Of a stretch of 64,000 nucleotides of DNA, positions 27,020 to 37,177 are shown in pieces. The DNA lies in contig NZ_FMYQ01000009.1 in assembly GCF_900096975.1 (NCBI RefSeq), forward strand, positions 153,061 to 217,060. Reading direction: 5' to 3'. The number at the start of each line of letters is the position of its first letter. Positions within the stretch are counted from its first letter, which is position 1. Source of the DNA: Paraburkholderia lycopersici. GTDB lineage: Bacteria > Pseudomonadota > Gammaproteobacteria > Burkholderiales > Burkholderiaceae. Under the pieces are notes generated by a model that had not been told where the DNA came from, made no database searches, and saw only the letters and a program-made list of their open reading frames with translations. Both the position numbers and the translations under genes were made by a program.

Positions 27020-27473
27020 CGTGTTCATCAAAATTAACGGAATCACTGGCGAATCGGAAGATGCCGCGCACCCCGGCGAAATTCAGGTAGAGAACTGGAC
27101 ATGGAAGATGTCGCAGCGCTCCTCCATGATGTCCGGTTCTGGCGGGGGTGCGGGAAAAGCTTCGGTCGAGGATCTGGTGTTCTTCCACCAGGTTGACAGG
27201 GCAAGCCCGAATCTTATGTCGTACTGCCTTACTGGCAAGCATATTGACCAAGTGGTGCTGACCATGCGCAAGGCGGGAGGCGTACCGCTCGATTTCCTGC
27301 AGATCACGATGTCCGACGTGATCGTGACAGGAGCGGAGATGTCCGCGAGTTACGAACAGGTCCGGCTGTCGTTTGCCCGCGTAAAACAGGAATATATCGT
27401 TCAGAACGCACTAGGCGGCAGTCGAGGCGTCGTTACCGGAACGTTCGATATCAAGGCTAACGCGCCCGCTTAG
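27009..27473 (+). CDS. hcp: Hcp-family type VI secretion tube protein
   Basis: This 154-residue Hcp protein forms hexameric rings that stack into the T6SS inner tube and can carry small effectors in the lumen. The family marks are the start VFIKINGITGESED, the IQVENWTWKMSQRSS strand pair, DLVFFHQVDRASPNLM and the C-terminal GVVTGTFDIKAN. An AAGGAA site lies 8 bases before the ATG at 27009, inside the end of the upstream gene. No other T6SS structural gene is in the window, so this is an accessory hcp that would work with a main cluster elsewhere. Confidence 0.9.
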   Translation: MSNDVFIKINGITGESEDAAHPGEIQVENWTWKMSQRSSMMSGSGGGAGKASVEDLVFFHQVDRASPNLMSYCLTGKHIDQVVLTMRKAGGVPLDFLQITMSDVIVTGAEMSASYEQVRLSFARVKQEYIVQNALGGSRGVVTGTFDIKANAPA

Positions 27474-27535
27474 GCGCGGCTTGCGGCGCATGTTCATGCA
27501 ATGCGGGTGATCGGGGCGTTCACGAAACCGGCAAG

Positions 27536-27576
27536 AAAAAACGGTGCCGCCCCCGTAAGGGGCCGACACCGTTTCC
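27536..27576 (-). terminator. Terminator of ppc, CCCGTAAGGG core
   Basis: The stem AAACGGTG / CACCGTTT (27539-27546, 27567-27574) encloses a C/G stem and a CGTAA loop. The minus strand then has a run of T residues (27541-27536). It lies 43 bases past the ppc stop and also after hcp on the plus strand. The loop core matches the hairpin at 26019-26048. Confidence 0.8.
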
Positions 27577-27618
27577 ATGAACGCGGGCGCTCAGGCGAAG
27601 CGCTGCATCAACCCGCGA

Positions 27619-30600
27619 TTACCCCGTATTACGCAACCCCGCCGCGATTCCGTTGATCGTCAGATGAATCCCGCGCCGCACGCGCGGGCTCGGATCGCCG
27701 GCGCGGTAGCGCTTGATGAGTTCCACCTGCAAGTGATTCAGCGGATCGAGATACGGGAAGCGGTTCTTGATCGAGCGCGCGAGCAGCGGGTTGTCCGCGA
27801 GGCGGCCGCTCGCGCCCGTGATCTCGTCGAGCACGCGCGTCGTGCGCTCCCACTCGGCCACGATGCGCTCGAACACGTGCTTGCGCAGCTTCTTGTCGGC
27901 GACGAGCTGCGCGTAGCGCGACGCCACCGCGAGGTCGGTCTTCGCGAGCGTCATGTCCATGTTCGAGAGCAGGTTCGAGAAGAACGGCCAGGTCTTGTAC
28001 ATCTTCTTGAACATGGCGAGACGGCGCGCGCGCTCGGCGTCGCTGCCCGCTTCGTCGAGATACGAGGCCACCGCGCTGCCGAAGCCGTACCAACCCGTGA
28101 TCAGCAAACGGCACTGGCCCCATGAAAAGCCCCACGGAATCGCGCGCAGGTCGTCGATCTTGCGGTGCTTCGGGTCCTGCAGCTTGCGCGAGGCCGGGCG
28201 GCTGCCGATGTTGAGTTCCGCGATTTCCGTGATCGGCGTCGAGGCGAAGAAGTAGTCGGTGAAACCGGGCGTCTCGTAGACGAGCGAGCGGTACGCGGCC
28301 ATCGCGGCATCGGAAAGCTGCTGCATCGTCTCCTCGAACTGGGGCAACTGGTCGGGCGCGCCCGAGGTGCCGCCCATCGGCAGCAGCGTGGCTTCGAGCG
28401 TCGCGGCGATCACGGTTTCGAGGTTGCGGCGGCCGATCTCCGGATTGCCGAACTTGCTCGCGATGACTTCGCCTTGCTCGGTCAGGCGGATCTGGCCTTC
28501 CACCGTGCCCGGCGGCTGCGAGAGGATCGCGCTGTAGGTCGGGCCGCCGCCGCGGCCCACCGTGCCGCCTCGGCCATGGAACAGGCGCAGCGTGATGCCG
28601 CGCTCCTTGTAGAGCGAAACGAGCGCGAGTTCCGCGCGATACAGCTCCCAGTTCGAGGTAAGGAAGCCGCCGTCCTTGTTGCTGTCCGAGTAGCCGAGCA
28701 TGATTTCCTGCTCGTTGCCCTGGTGCTCGACGATGCCGTCCATGCCCGGCAGCGCCAGCAGGTCGCGCATGATGTGCGGGGCGTGGCGCAAGTCGGGAAT
28801 CGTCTCGAAGAGCGGGATCACCATGAGCGCGGCTTTCGCGGGGTCGTCGGCGTGGCCGAGGCGTCCGCTAAAGAGGCCGGTTTCCTTCTGCAGCAGCATC
28901 ACCTCTAGCAGATCCGAAACCGTTTCGGTGTGCGAGATGATGTAGTTGCGCACCGCGCGCGCGCCGAACTTCTCGCGCGTCACGCGCGCCATTTCCAGCA
29001 CGCCGAGCTCGCTCTTCGCGAGGTCGGAATAGTCGAGATACGGCGAGCGTAGCGTGCGCGGGTCGGCGAGTTGCGCGAGCAGGACGATCTGCTTGTCTTC
29101 TTCGGAGAGCGCGGCGTAATCGGCTTCGACGCCCGCGCGCGCGAGCAGCTCCGCAATCACGGCTTCGTGGATGTCCGAACTTTGGCGCAGATCGATCGAC
29201 GCAAGATGGAAACCGAACACGTCGACGGCGCGCATGAGCGGCGCGAGCCGCGTCGTCGCGAGCGAGGCGCCGTGATGCTCCGCGAGCGAATCCATCAGGA
29301 CATGCAGGTCGCGCGAGAATTCGCCGGCGTCCGCATACGGCTGCGCGCGCACGGGCGCGGCGTTGCGCCCGGCGCTGCGCACCGCCACCACGCCTTCGCC
29401 GAGGCGCACGCGCGCGCTCGCGGCAAGACGCGTGTACACGCCGATCAGCGCGCGGCGATACGGCTCGTCCACGCGGTGCGGCGACTGGTCGGGCGAGGCT
29501 TCGGCCAGCGCCTTCAGTTCCTCGCTCGCGCCCGCGAGCAGGTTCGACACCGAGAGCTCGGCGCCGAGCCGGTGCACTTCGTCGAGGTAGTGTTGCAGGA
29601 TCACCTGCGCCTGGCGCTCGCTGGCTTCTTCGAGCGTGGCGGCCGTGACGTTCGGATTGCCGTCGCGGTCGCCGCCGATCCAGCTGCCCATCTGGAAGAA
29701 CGCGGGCAGGCGCGCCGAGAGACCGTGCTCCTTGAGCTGCGTTTCGATCTCGCTGTAGAGCGCGGGGATCTCGGTGAGGAAGGTCGTGTGGTAATACGAA
29801 AGCGCGTTTTCGATTTCGTCGCCGACGGTCAGGCGCGACTCGCGCAGCATGCGCGTTTGCCAGAGCGAGGTCACGCGCGCGCGCAGCAGCGCCTCGTTGT
29901 GCTCGAGTTCGCGATGCGTGAGCGGCTGGTCGCGCTCGGCGAGCAGGCGCGCGATGTCGTGCTGCGAGTCGAGCGTGCTTTTGCGCTGCACTTCCGTGGG
30001 GTGCGCGGTGAGCACGGGCACGATCAGCGCGTCGTTGAAGAACTGCTGGAGCACGGGCGTGGCGGCCGCGCCCGCTTGCGCGAGGCGCTCGAGCGAATGC
30101 GCGATGGTGCCCGCCTGCGGCGCCGAGCCCGCCAGCTCGTGAATGCGGCGGCGGCGGTTGCGGTGGCGGTCCTCGGCGATGTTGGCGAGATGCGAGAAGT
30201 AGCTGAACGCGCGCACCACGCTCACGGTCTGCTCGGGCGAGAGCGCGCGAAGCTGCTTTTCCAGCGCGAGCGCGTCGGCGGAGTCGTCTTCGCGGCGAAA
30301 GCGCACCGCGGTCTGACGAATGGTTTCCACGACGTCGAACACGGCGTCGCCTTCCTGCTCGCGCAGGACCTCGCCGAGGAGACGCCCCAGATAGCGGATG
30401 TCCTCGAAGAGCGGCAGGTCCTTGTCGTCGCGCGCGCGGCCGTTGCGCGCAGCGCCGGCGTTCTTTCCCGCGGCGAGGGGCGCCTTCGCGGCTTTCGTTG
30501 CCTTCGGCGCTTTCGACGCCTTCTGCGACGTTCGGGTGGCCGGTTTGGTCGCGGTGGGTTTCGTGGTCTTCGTGGTCTTCGTCGTTTTCGCCGGTTTAGC

Positions 30601-30684
30601 GGACGGCGTGGCCGCGGCCTTCGAAGTAGCGTTCTGCGATGCGTTGTTGCGGCGCTCTGCGCGCGCCGAGCCTGAAGACTTCAC
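27619..30684 (-). CDS. ppc: Phosphoenolpyruvate carboxylase
   Basis: This 1021-residue enzyme carboxylates PEP to oxaloacetate to refill the TCA cycle. Catalytic marks are [37 protein letters not shown], the [15 protein letters not shown] segment and the C-terminal AAGLRNTG. E. coli PPC has 883 residues. The excess is an 86-residue N-terminal tail rich in Lys, Ala and Thr ([17 protein letters not shown]...), like a histone H1 tail, before the conserved [20 protein letters not shown]. The GTG start at 30684 follows AAGGA at a 7-base distance. A similar tail is known to me from related Burkholderia proteins. Confidence 0.96.
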   Translation of the reverse strand: MKSSGSARAERRNNASQNATSKAAATPSAKPAKTTKTTKTTKPTATKPATRTSQKASKAPKATKAAKAPLAAGKNAGAARNGRARDDKDLPLFEDIRYLGRLLGEVLREQEGDAVFDVVETIRQTAVRFRREDDSADALALEKQLRALSPEQTVSVVRAFSYFSHLANIAEDRHRNRRRRIHELAGSAPQAGTIAHSLERLAQAGAAATPVLQQFFNDALIVPVLTAHPTEVQRKSTLDSQHDIARLLAERDQPLTHRELEHNEALLRARVTSLWQTRMLRESRLTVGDEIENALSYYHTTFLTEIPALYSEIETQLKEHGLSARLPAFFQMGSWIGGDRDGNPNVTAATLEEASERQAQVILQHYLDEVHRLGAELSVSNLLAGASEELKALAEASPDQSPHRVDEPYRRALIGVYTRLAASARVRLGEGVVAVRSAGRNAAPVRAQPYADAGEFSRDLHVLMDSLAEHHGASLATTRLAPLMRAVDVFGFHLASIDLRQSSDIHEAVIAELLARAGVEADYAALSEEDKQIVLLAQLADPRTLRSPYLDYSDLAKSELGVLEMARVTREKFGARAVRNYIISHTETVSDLLEVMLLQKETGLFSGRLGHADDPAKAALMVIPLFETIPDLRHAPHIMRDLLALPGMDGIVEHQGNEQEIMLGYSDSNKDGGFLTSNWELYRAELALVSLYKERGITLRLFHGRGGTVGRGGGPTYSAILSQPPGTVEGQIRLTEQGEVIASKFGNPEIGRRNLETVIAATLEATLLPMGGTSGAPDQLPQFEETMQQLSDAAMAAYRSLVYETPGFTDYFFASTPITEIAELNIGSRPASRKLQDPKHRKIDDLRAIPWGFSWGQCRLLITGWYGFGSAVASYLDEAGSDAERARRLAMFKKMYKTWPFFSNLLSNMDMTLAKTDLAVASRYAQLVADKKLRKHVFERIVAEWERTTRVLDEITGASGRLADNPLLARSIKNRFPYLDPLNHLQVELIKRYRAGDPSPRVRRGIHLTINGIAAGLRNTG
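30560..30586 (-). repeat. ppc: 9-bp tandem repeat in ppc N-terminal tail
   Basis: Three units of TTCGTGGTC-like sequence (plus-strand reading) encode the Thr-Lys-Thr repeats of the basic tail. Such a tract could change in copy number without breaking the frame. Confidence 0.6.
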
Positions 30685-31189
30685 GATGTTTTCCTTGAGG
30701 CTTGCCAGGATATGGGCAGGTTGATCGGGGACTGCCAACTACCAGGCCGCGGCGCATGCCGGGCCCGTGTACTGCGGGTGCAACCTGGGAAGGGTGGAGG
30801 TGCCACCCTGAGCGAGCCATGCGGAAGTCGCAGAGACGGCGCGGGCCGCGAAGGCGATGCGCCGGGTGCAGGCCTTGCTCGAGAGAGTTCACGGCGCCGC
30901 GCTGACGGGCGCGCGCTGGAGCCGCCTTCGGTCATACGCACGCGGCCCGCGCGGCCTTTTGGGCCGCGGCGCGCCTCGGATGTCGCCGTGGGGCCACGCA
31001 AGCCGGGCATCGTCGGCCTCGCCAGTATGGTTAGCGCCGTGTGCTTCGCCGGGTCTCTTCCTTGCCGCCGCACGCGCCTCGTGGCCAACCTCGTGGTCAA
31101 TCCATCGGGGCGGGCCATAAAAAGGGTGCGTGCTAACATTGCCTGTTATCCGATCCTGCTTTTCATCCCGTCATTCGATGTAACTTGCC
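30685..31189. other. Divergent region ppc / hemC
   Basis: About 505 bases carry no convincing gene. A small hairpin (AGGGTGG-aggtg-CCACCCT, 30791-30809) lies about 110 bases before the ppc start. The promoters of both genes should be here; the region just before hemC is AT-richer (about 31115-31189). Confidence 0.45.
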
Positions 31190-32248
31190 ATGAATTCCGA
31201 GACGTTATCCGCGCCCATGCCCCGCACACTTGTGATCGCTTCGCGGGAGAGCCGCCTCGCGATGTGGCAGGCAGAGCATGTGCAAGCTGCGCTGCACAAA
31301 TTATATCCAGCCTGCGACGTGAAAATTGTCGGAATGACGACACGTGGCGATCAAATTCTCGACCGTACGCTTTCGAAAGTGGGCGGCAAGGGACTTTTCG
31401 TGAAGGAACTGGAGCAGGCGCTGGACGACGGCCGCGCCGATCTGGCCGTGCATTCGCTCAAGGATGTGCCGATGGAACTGCCGGAGCGCTTCACGCTCGC
31501 GGCCATCATGGAGCGCGAGGACCCGCGCGACGCGTTCGTCTCCAGCGACTACGCGTCGCTCGCGGCGCTCCCCGCGGGCAGCGTGGTGGGCACGTCCAGT
31601 CTGCGGCGCGAGTCGATGATTCGCGCGCGCTATCCACACCTCGACGTGAAGCCGCTGCGCGGCAACCTCGATACGCGCCTCGCCAAGCTCGATCGCGGCG
31701 ACTACGCGGCCATCATCCTGGCAGCGGCGGGCTTGAAGCGCCTCGGTCTGGGCGCGCGCATCCGCGCGCTGATCGAGCCCGAGGACAGTCTGCCGGCTGC
31801 GGGGCAGGGCGCGCTCGGCATCGAGATCCGCGCCGGTCGGCCGGAACTTGCCGCGTGGCTCGCGCCGCTGCACGACGACGCTACCGCGAAGGCCGTCGAG
31901 GCCGAGCGCATGGTCTCGCGCGCACTCGGCGGCAGTTGCACGGTGCCGCTCGCCGCCTATGCGCGGTGGCGGGACGGCAAGCTCGCGTTGCGCAGCACGA
32001 TCGCCACGCCCGACGCGAGCCGCGTGCTCGCCGCGCAGGAAGCGACGCCGGCGGCTACCGTCGGCGATGCCCTCGCGCTCGGGCGGCGAGTCGCCGACGA
32101 TCTCATCGCCCAGGGCGCGCTCGATATCGTGCGCGCGCTCGCAGAGGCGGCCCAGGCCGCCGACGGTCCGAACACGGCACCGGGAAAGAGCGGCGGCGCA
32201 GCGAGCGACTCAACCGGCGCGGGCGAAGGCCCGGCATCCGGGCGATGA
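31190..32248 (+). CDS. hemC: Porphobilinogen deaminase (hydroxymethylbilane synthase)
   Basis: This 352-residue enzyme polymerises four porphobilinogen units into hydroxymethylbilane in heme, siroheme and cobalamin synthesis. Key features are [14 protein letters not shown], the K/D block [45 protein letters not shown], and the dipyrromethane-cofactor Cys in [11 protein letters not shown] near residue 250. The C-terminus is about 30 residues longer than usual, with a Gly/Ala/Ser-rich end. The stop overlaps the start of hemD (ATGA). Confidence 0.97.
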   Translation: MNSETLSAPMPRTLVIASRESRLAMWQAEHVQAALHKLYPACDVKIVGMTTRGDQILDRTLSKVGGKGLFVKELEQALDDGRADLAVHSLKDVPMELPERFTLAAIMEREDPRDAFVSSDYASLAALPAGSVVGTSSLRRESMIRARYPHLDVKPLRGNLDTRLAKLDRGDYAAIILAAAGLKRLGLGARIRALIEPEDSLPAAGQGALGIEIRAGRPELAAWLAPLHDDATAKAVEAERMVSRALGGSCTVPLAAYARWRDGKLALRSTIATPDASRVLAAQEATPAATVGDALALGRRVADDLIAQGALDIVRALAEAAQAADGPNTAPGKSGGAASDSTGAGEGPASGR

Positions 32249-34395
32249 CGGGCGCCTGGCAACCGCGCGGCAACGCCGGCCAGCCCGACGAGTGGGGCGG
32301 CCCCGGCGACGCCGCGACTGGCGCCAGCCGCGCGGCGCATGCAAGGAGCGGCACGCCGTTCACCGTCGTCATTACCCGGCCGGCCGGTCAGTCGGAGACG
32401 CTCGCCGCGCAACTGGCGCAGCACGGCATGCGCACGCTCGACTTCCCGCTCATCGCCATCGCGCCCGTTAGCGACGAAGCGCCGTTGCGCGCCGCGCTCG
32501 GCGCGCTCGAACGCTATGCGCTCGTCGTGTTCGTTTCGCCCAACGCCGTCGATCGCGCGTTCGCGTGCTACGCCTCGGTCTCCGCGATCTGGCCGCCCGC
32601 GCTGCCGGTGGCCGTGGTCGGCCCGGCGAGCGTGGCCGCGCTCGAGCGTCATGGCGTGGCCGAGCCCGATCATCGCGTGGTGAGCCCGGCGGGCACCGGC
32701 GACGAGGCGCGCTTCGATTCGGAGTCGCTTTACGCGGCGCTAGAAACGGCTTTCGGAGCGAACGCCTTTGCGGGCAAGCGCGTGCTGATCGTGCGCGGCG
32801 ACGGCGGCCGCGAGTGGCTCGCCGAGCGCCTGCGCGAGGCGGGCGCCGAGGTGGAGACCGTCGCGGCATACCGCCGTATCGTGCCCGAGCCGCCCATCGC
32901 CGCCTGGACGCGGGTTCACGCGCTCCTCGAAGGCGCGCCGCACGCGTGGCTCGTGACGAGTTCCGAGGGCGTGCGCAACCTCGACGAGCTCGCGCGCGAT
33001 CACCTCACGGCGGGCGAGATCGTCGAGCTGCATCACGCGCCGGTCGTGGCGCCTCACCCGCGCATCGCCGAGACGGCCCGCTCAATGGGTTTTGATAGGA
33101 TTACGGTGTCCGGCGCGGGCGACGAACGCATCGTCGAGACGCTGCTTGGGCTCGCTTCTTCCGTTGTTCAACCGGTTCAGAACACTCCGGCCCAGGCGCC
33201 GGCCAACCCACGCATGACAGATTCGAACAACTCCAGCAGCACAGCAAACCAGGGCGCCGTCACCACGGGCGCCGCGGTTTCCGGCGGCGCGTCCGCGCGG
33301 CCGTCGTATGCGTCGTCGGGCGCGAGTGCTTCCGCGCCGCCGGCCCAGCCGCCCGGATCGGGTGCGGCGGGCGGCGCGCGGCGCGGCGCGGGCACGGCGC
33401 TGCTGTGGATCGTCGTGGCGCTGATCGCGGCGGGCGCGGGGGCGGGCGGCTATGCGCTCAACCGCAAGCTGGACCGGCTCGACACGCAGCTCGCCCAGCG
33501 CCAGCAGGCGGGCGAGCAACAGATCGCCGCACTGAGCGCGCGCGCCGATCAGGTTGTCGCGGGTGCGCAGCAGCTCGACAAGCAAATCTCGCAGCTCGAA
33601 GGCAAGATCGCCGACGCGCAGAATTCGCAGCAGGCGCTCGCGCAGCAATACGCCGATCTCTCGAAGAGCCGCGACGACTGGACGCTCGCCGAAGTCGGCC
33701 AGATGCTCTCGAGCGCGAGCGAACAGCTCCAGCTCACGGGCAACACACAACTCGCGCTGTTCGCGCTGCAAAGCGCCGACACGCGCCTCGCCGCCTCGGA
33801 AAACCCGCAGGCCATCGTCGTGCGCAAGGCGATCGCGCAGGACATCGACAAGCTCAAGGCCGCGCCCTCCACGGACCTGACCGGCCTCGCCATCAAGCTC
33901 GACACCGCGCTCGGCCAGATCGACTCGCTGCCGCTGTCGGGCGAAGCGATCGTCGCCCACACGAAACCCGAGGCCGCCGCGCCCGCCGATGTCGCGAAGG
34001 TCGCCGCCGCGACGAGCCAGCCGCGCTGGAAGGTGTGGATCGACACGTTCGTCGACGGGGTCGGCAAGCAGATCGCGAGCCTCGTGCAGGTGCGCCGCAT
34101 CGACAATGCGGACGCCATGCTCGTGTCGCCCGACCAGGGCTATTTCGTGCGCGAGAACCTGAAGCTGCGCCTGCTGTCGGCGCGCCTGTCGCTGCTCTCG
34201 CGCAACCAGGACACGCTCAAGTCCGACCTCTCCGCCGCCGACGCCACGCTCGCGCGCTACTTCGACGGCGCGTCGAAAGACACGCAGACCGTGCGCGAAA
34301 TGCTCAAGGAAGTGAACGCCGGCTCGGCCGCCGTCGCGCTGCCCACGCTCGACACGAGCCTGAAGGCGATCCAGCAGTACCGGAGCCGGGGGTAA
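32245..34395 (+). CDS. hemD: Fused uroporphyrinogen-III synthase HemD / HemX membrane protein
   Basis: One open frame of 716 codons joins two proteins. Residues about 35-305 are uroporphyrinogen-III synthase ([52 protein letters not shown]), which cyclises hydroxymethylbilane. A Ser/Gly/Pro-rich linker follows. HemX comes next, with a membrane helix at about 388-410 ([23 protein letters not shown]), a coiled coil ([21 protein letters not shown]) and a periplasmic domain. The fusion is known in Burkholderia. An internal ATG at 33214 (MTDSNNSSS) could also give HemX alone. It is overlapped by hemC and followed by hemY 3 bases later. Confidence 0.93.
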   Translation: MTGAWQPRGNAGQPDEWGGPGDAATGASRAAHARSGTPFTVVITRPAGQSETLAAQLAQHGMRTLDFPLIAIAPVSDEAPLRAALGALERYALVVFVSPNAVDRAFACYASVSAIWPPALPVAVVGPASVAALERHGVAEPDHRVVSPAGTGDEARFDSESLYAALETAFGANAFAGKRVLIVRGDGGREWLAERLREAGAEVETVAAYRRIVPEPPIAAWTRVHALLEGAPHAWLVTSSEGVRNLDELARDHLTAGEIVELHHAPVVAPHPRIAETARSMGFDRITVSGAGDERIVETLLGLASSVVQPVQNTPAQAPANPRMTDSNNSSSTANQGAVTTGAAVSGGASARPSYASSGASASAPPAQPPGSGAAGGARRGAGTALLWIVVALIAAGAGAGGYALNRKLDRLDTQLAQRQQAGEQQIAALSARADQVVAGAQQLDKQISQLEGKIADAQNSQQALAQQYADLSKSRDDWTLAEVGQMLSSASEQLQLTGNTQLALFALQSADTRLAASENPQAIVVRKAIAQDIDKLKAAPSTDLTGLAIKLDTALGQIDSLPLSGEAIVAHTKPEAAAPADVAKVAAATSQPRWKVWIDTFVDGVGKQIASLVQVRRIDNADAMLVSPDQGYFVRENLKLRLLSARLSLLSRNQDTLKSDLSAADATLARYFDGASKDTQTVREMLKEVNAGSAAVALPTLDTSLKAIQQYRSRG

Positions 34396-34398
34396 GAC

Positions 34399-35598
34399 AT
34401 GGCGATCCGTGGACTCCTCTGGCTCGCGCTCCTCTTCGCGATTGCCGTTGCGCTCGCAACCGTCGGGCGCTTCGACGCCGGGCAGGTGCTGCTCGTCTAT
34501 CCGCCGTATCGCGTCGACGTCTCGCTCAATCTGTTCGTGGTCGGCATCGTGGTGGCGTTCCTGCTGCTTTACGCGATCCTGCGCTTCGTGCGCAACATCG
34601 TGACGATGCCGCGCCGCGTCGCCGCCTATCGCGCGCGCATGCGCACGGAGAAGGCGCACGCCGCGCTGCGCGACGCCGTGGGCAATCTTTACGCCGGCCG
34701 CTTCTCGCGCGCCGAGAAGGCTGCGCGCGATTCGCTCGCCGACGAAAGGAACACGAGCGCCGCTGGCCTGATCGCGGCCACCGCCGCGCATCGCCTGCAC
34801 GAATACGCGCGCCGCGACGAATGGCTCACCCGGGTCGATGACCCCGATCTCCAGGAAGCGCGCCTCATGGCCACCGCCGACATGCGCGCCGATGGTCGCG
34901 ACGCAGACGGCGCGCTCGCCGCGCTCACCGAAATGCGCTCGCAGGGCGGCCGCCGCATTCACGCGCAGCAGATCGCGTTGCGTGCGCAGCAGCAGCTCAA
35001 GAACTGGAGCGAAGTGCTCAAGCTCGTGAAGACGCTGGAAAAGCGCGAGGCGCTGCATCCGGCTGTGGCCGTGCGCCTGCGCCAGCTCGCGGCGGAAAAC
35101 CTGCTGCGCGACCGCCGTCACGACGCCGATGCGCTGCTCGAACTGTGGCAGTCGCTCTCGACGGTCGAGCGCCACTCGCCGCGGCTCGCCGATTGCGCCG
35201 CCGAACTGCTGATCGCGCTCGACCGCCCGAACGACGCGCGCAAGATCGTCGAGGAAGCGCTCGCGCAGAACTGGGACGCGCGCCTGCTGCGCCGCTATCC
35301 GGACACCGCGGGCAGCGACGCGTTGCCGCTCATCCAGAAGGCCGAGGCGTGGCGCAAGGACCGCCCGGAGGACGGCGACCTGCTGTTCGCGCTGGGCCGC
35401 CTGTGCCTGAAGCAGCAGCTTTGGGGCAAGGCACAGTCGTTCCTCGAAGCCGCGGTCAAGTCCGCCGACGCGAGCGAGAACGAGCCCCTCAAGATCCGCT
35501 CGCATCGCGCGCTCGCGCGTCTGCACGAGCAGCTCGGCGACGGCGAGAAGGCTGCCGCGCACTACCGCGAGAGCGCGCTCTCGATGAACGTGGTTTGA
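34399..35598 (+). CDS. hemY: HemY, TPR membrane protein of the heme operon
   Basis: This 399-residue HemY (proteobacterial type, unrelated to the coproporphyrinogen oxidase of the same name) has two N-terminal membrane helices (residues 4-24 and 42-64). The conserved RFDAGQVLLVYPPYRVDVSLN lies between them. A long soluble part of TPR-like helical repeats follows (EKAARDSLADERNTSAAGLI, ALLFALGRLCLKQQLWGKAQ). Its exact role in heme synthesis is not settled. It is the last gene of hemC-hemDX-hemY, followed by a strong terminator. Confidence 0.93.
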   Translation: MAIRGLLWLALLFAIAVALATVGRFDAGQVLLVYPPYRVDVSLNLFVVGIVVAFLLLYAILRFVRNIVTMPRRVAAYRARMRTEKAHAALRDAVGNLYAGRFSRAEKAARDSLADERNTSAAGLIAATAAHRLHEYARRDEWLTRVDDPDLQEARLMATADMRADGRDADGALAALTEMRSQGGRRIHAQQIALRAQQQLKNWSEVLKLVKTLEKREALHPAVAVRLRQLAAENLLRDRRHDADALLELWQSLSTVERHSPRLADCAAELLIALDRPNDARKIVEEALAQNWDARLLRRYPDTAGSDALPLIQKAEAWRKDRPEDGDLLFALGRLCLKQQLWGKAQSFLEAAVKSADASENEPLKIRSHRALARLHEQLGDGEKAAAHYRESALSMNVV

Positions 35599-35631
35599 TG
35601 GCCCCGCAGTTGCGAACCCGAAGCCGCAACG

Positions 35632-35664
35632 AAAACGGCCGCCTGCGAAACAGGCGGCCGTTTG
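35632..35664. terminator. Bidirectional terminator between hemY and MFS gene
   Basis: A perfect 13-bp stem AAACGGCCGCCTG / CAGGCGGCCGTTT (35633-35645, 35651-35663) with a CGAAA loop lies 34 bases after hemY and 22 bases past the MFS stop on the other strand. It can serve both convergent transcripts. Confidence 0.8.
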
Positions 35665-35685
35665 CTTCTGGGGCGGCCGAACGGC

Positions 35686-37005
35686 TTAGCGGTTCACGAG
35701 CCTCGCCGGCGCCGAAAGCGCGAGCAGGCCGCCGAGAATCATGCACGCCGCGAGCATGTACATGCCCGAATCGTTGGCGGACGTGGCCTGCTTGAGCCAG
35801 CCCACCGCATACGGGCTCAGAAAGCCCGCGAGATTGCCGATCGAATTGATGAGCGCGATGCCGGCCGCCGCGCCCGTGCCCGCGAGCCAGGCCGTGGGCA
35901 GGCTCCAGAAGAGCGGCAGCGTGGTGAGGATGCCCATGGTCGCGAGCGTGAGCGCCGTCATCGCGAGCGTGGTGTCGTGCGCCCACGTGACCGAGAGTAC
36001 GAGGCCAAGCGCGCCGATGGCGGCCGGAACCGCAATGTGCCAGCGGCGCTCGCGCGCGCGGTCGGCGCTCTTCGCGACGAGCACCATGCCGATCACGGCG
36101 GCGGCGAACGGAATCGCCGAAAGCAGGCCGATCATGAGCGCGTCCTTCACGCCCGTCGACTTGATGATGGTGGGCAGCCAGAAGCTCACGCCGTAGAGGC
36201 CCATCACGAACGAGAAGTAGGTGAGGCTCATGACGAGCACGCGCGGGCTCGTGAGCACGGTCATGATCGGCGGGTCTTCCTTCGTCGCATCTTCGGCGGC
36301 GATGTTGCGTTCGAGCAGCGCGCGTTCTTCGTCCGTGAGCCACTTCGCCTTGCCGATGCGGTCGTCGAGCACGAAGAACACCAGCACGCCGACGATCACC
36401 GAAGGCAGCCCTTCGAGCAAGAACAGCCACTGCCAGCCCTGCCAGCCGTTCGCGCCGTCGAAGGACTTGAGAATCCAGCCCGAAACCGGTCCGCCGATCA
36501 CGCCCGAGAGCGCGATGGCCGTCATGAACCACGTCGTCATGCGACCGCGCCGGTGCGCCGGATACCAGTACGTCAGATAGAGGATGATGCCGGGGAAGAA
36601 GCCCGCCTCGCACAGGCCGAGCAGAAAGCGCATCACGTAGAACATGGTGGGCGTGGTGACGAACATCGTCAGGATGGAGACGAGGCCCCACGTGACCATG
36701 ATGCGCGCGATCCATACGCGGGCGCCCACGCGGTGCAGGATCACGTTGCTTGGCACTTCGAACAAAAAGTACCCGATGAAGAAGATGCCGGCGCCGAAGC
36801 CATAGACGGCGTCCGAAAGATTGAGAGCGGTGCTCATTTGCAGCTTGGCGAAGCCCACGTTCACGCGGTCCAGATAGGCGACCACGTAGCAGAGCATGAG
36901 AAGCGGGATGAGGCGCCACGCGACTTTGCGGTAGGTGGCTTCTTCGAACGCGGAGGGCGGGGCGCCTGCGCCCGCATGCGGCAGATGATTCGCTGGACTG
37001 GCCAT
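35686..37005 (-). CDS. MFS transporter, anion:cation symporter (ACS) family
   Basis: This 439-residue transporter has 12 membrane helices. Family features are YRKVAWRLIPLLMLCYVVAYLDRVNVGFAKLQM in the first helix, the GEAGFFPG-like segment LLGLCEAGFFPGIILYLTYWYP, and the motif HRRGRMTTWFM. These place it with the phthalate/4-hydroxyphenylacetate/tartrate group of organic-anion:H+ symporters. The ATG at 37005 follows GGAGACAGAG. It is the last of three co-directional genes with an SDR and an aldehyde dehydrogenase, so it probably imports the substrate (an acidic metabolite) that they oxidise. Confidence 0.9.
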   Translation of the reverse strand: MASPANHLPHAGAGAPPSAFEEATYRKVAWRLIPLLMLCYVVAYLDRVNVGFAKLQMSTALNLSDAVYGFGAGIFFIGYFLFEVPSNVILHRVGARVWIARIMVTWGLVSILTMFVTTPTMFYVMRFLLGLCEAGFFPGIILYLTYWYPAHRRGRMTTWFMTAIALSGVIGGPVSGWILKSFDGANGWQGWQWLFLLEGLPSVIVGVLVFFVLDDRIGKAKWLTDEERALLERNIAAEDATKEDPPIMTVLTSPRVLVMSLTYFSFVMGLYGVSFWLPTIIKSTGVKDALMIGLLSAIPFAAAVIGMVLVAKSADRARERRWHIAVPAAIGALGLVLSVTWAHDTTLAMTALTLATMGILTTLPLFWSLPTAWLAGTGAAAGIALINSIGNLAGFLSPYAVGWLKQATSANDSGMYMLAACMILGGLLALSAPARLVNR

Positions 37006-37177
37006 GGTGTCTCTGTCTCCTGTGTTGCTTTCGTTGTCCCGGGTCTTCTTATGTTGGATATGCAACGTTCGGGCACGACCATTCTATACGCGCCGCCGGG
37101 CCGCGACGGCGCGTATCGATCGGGGAAAACACCGATCAGTCAAGCACTTAGCAACTCCTGGCGCATGGTCGCGGGCG

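Noticed and set aside
30712..32244. A 500-codon upstream extension of the hemDX frame
   Set aside because: It overlaps hemC in another frame, is Arg/Ala-rich, has no conserved pattern, and the true start at 32245 overlaps the hemC stop.
33214..34395. Separate hemX gene starting at ATG 33214
   Set aside because: The frame is continuous with hemD and the fusion is known in this group. The internal start is noted as a possibility but not called as a gene.
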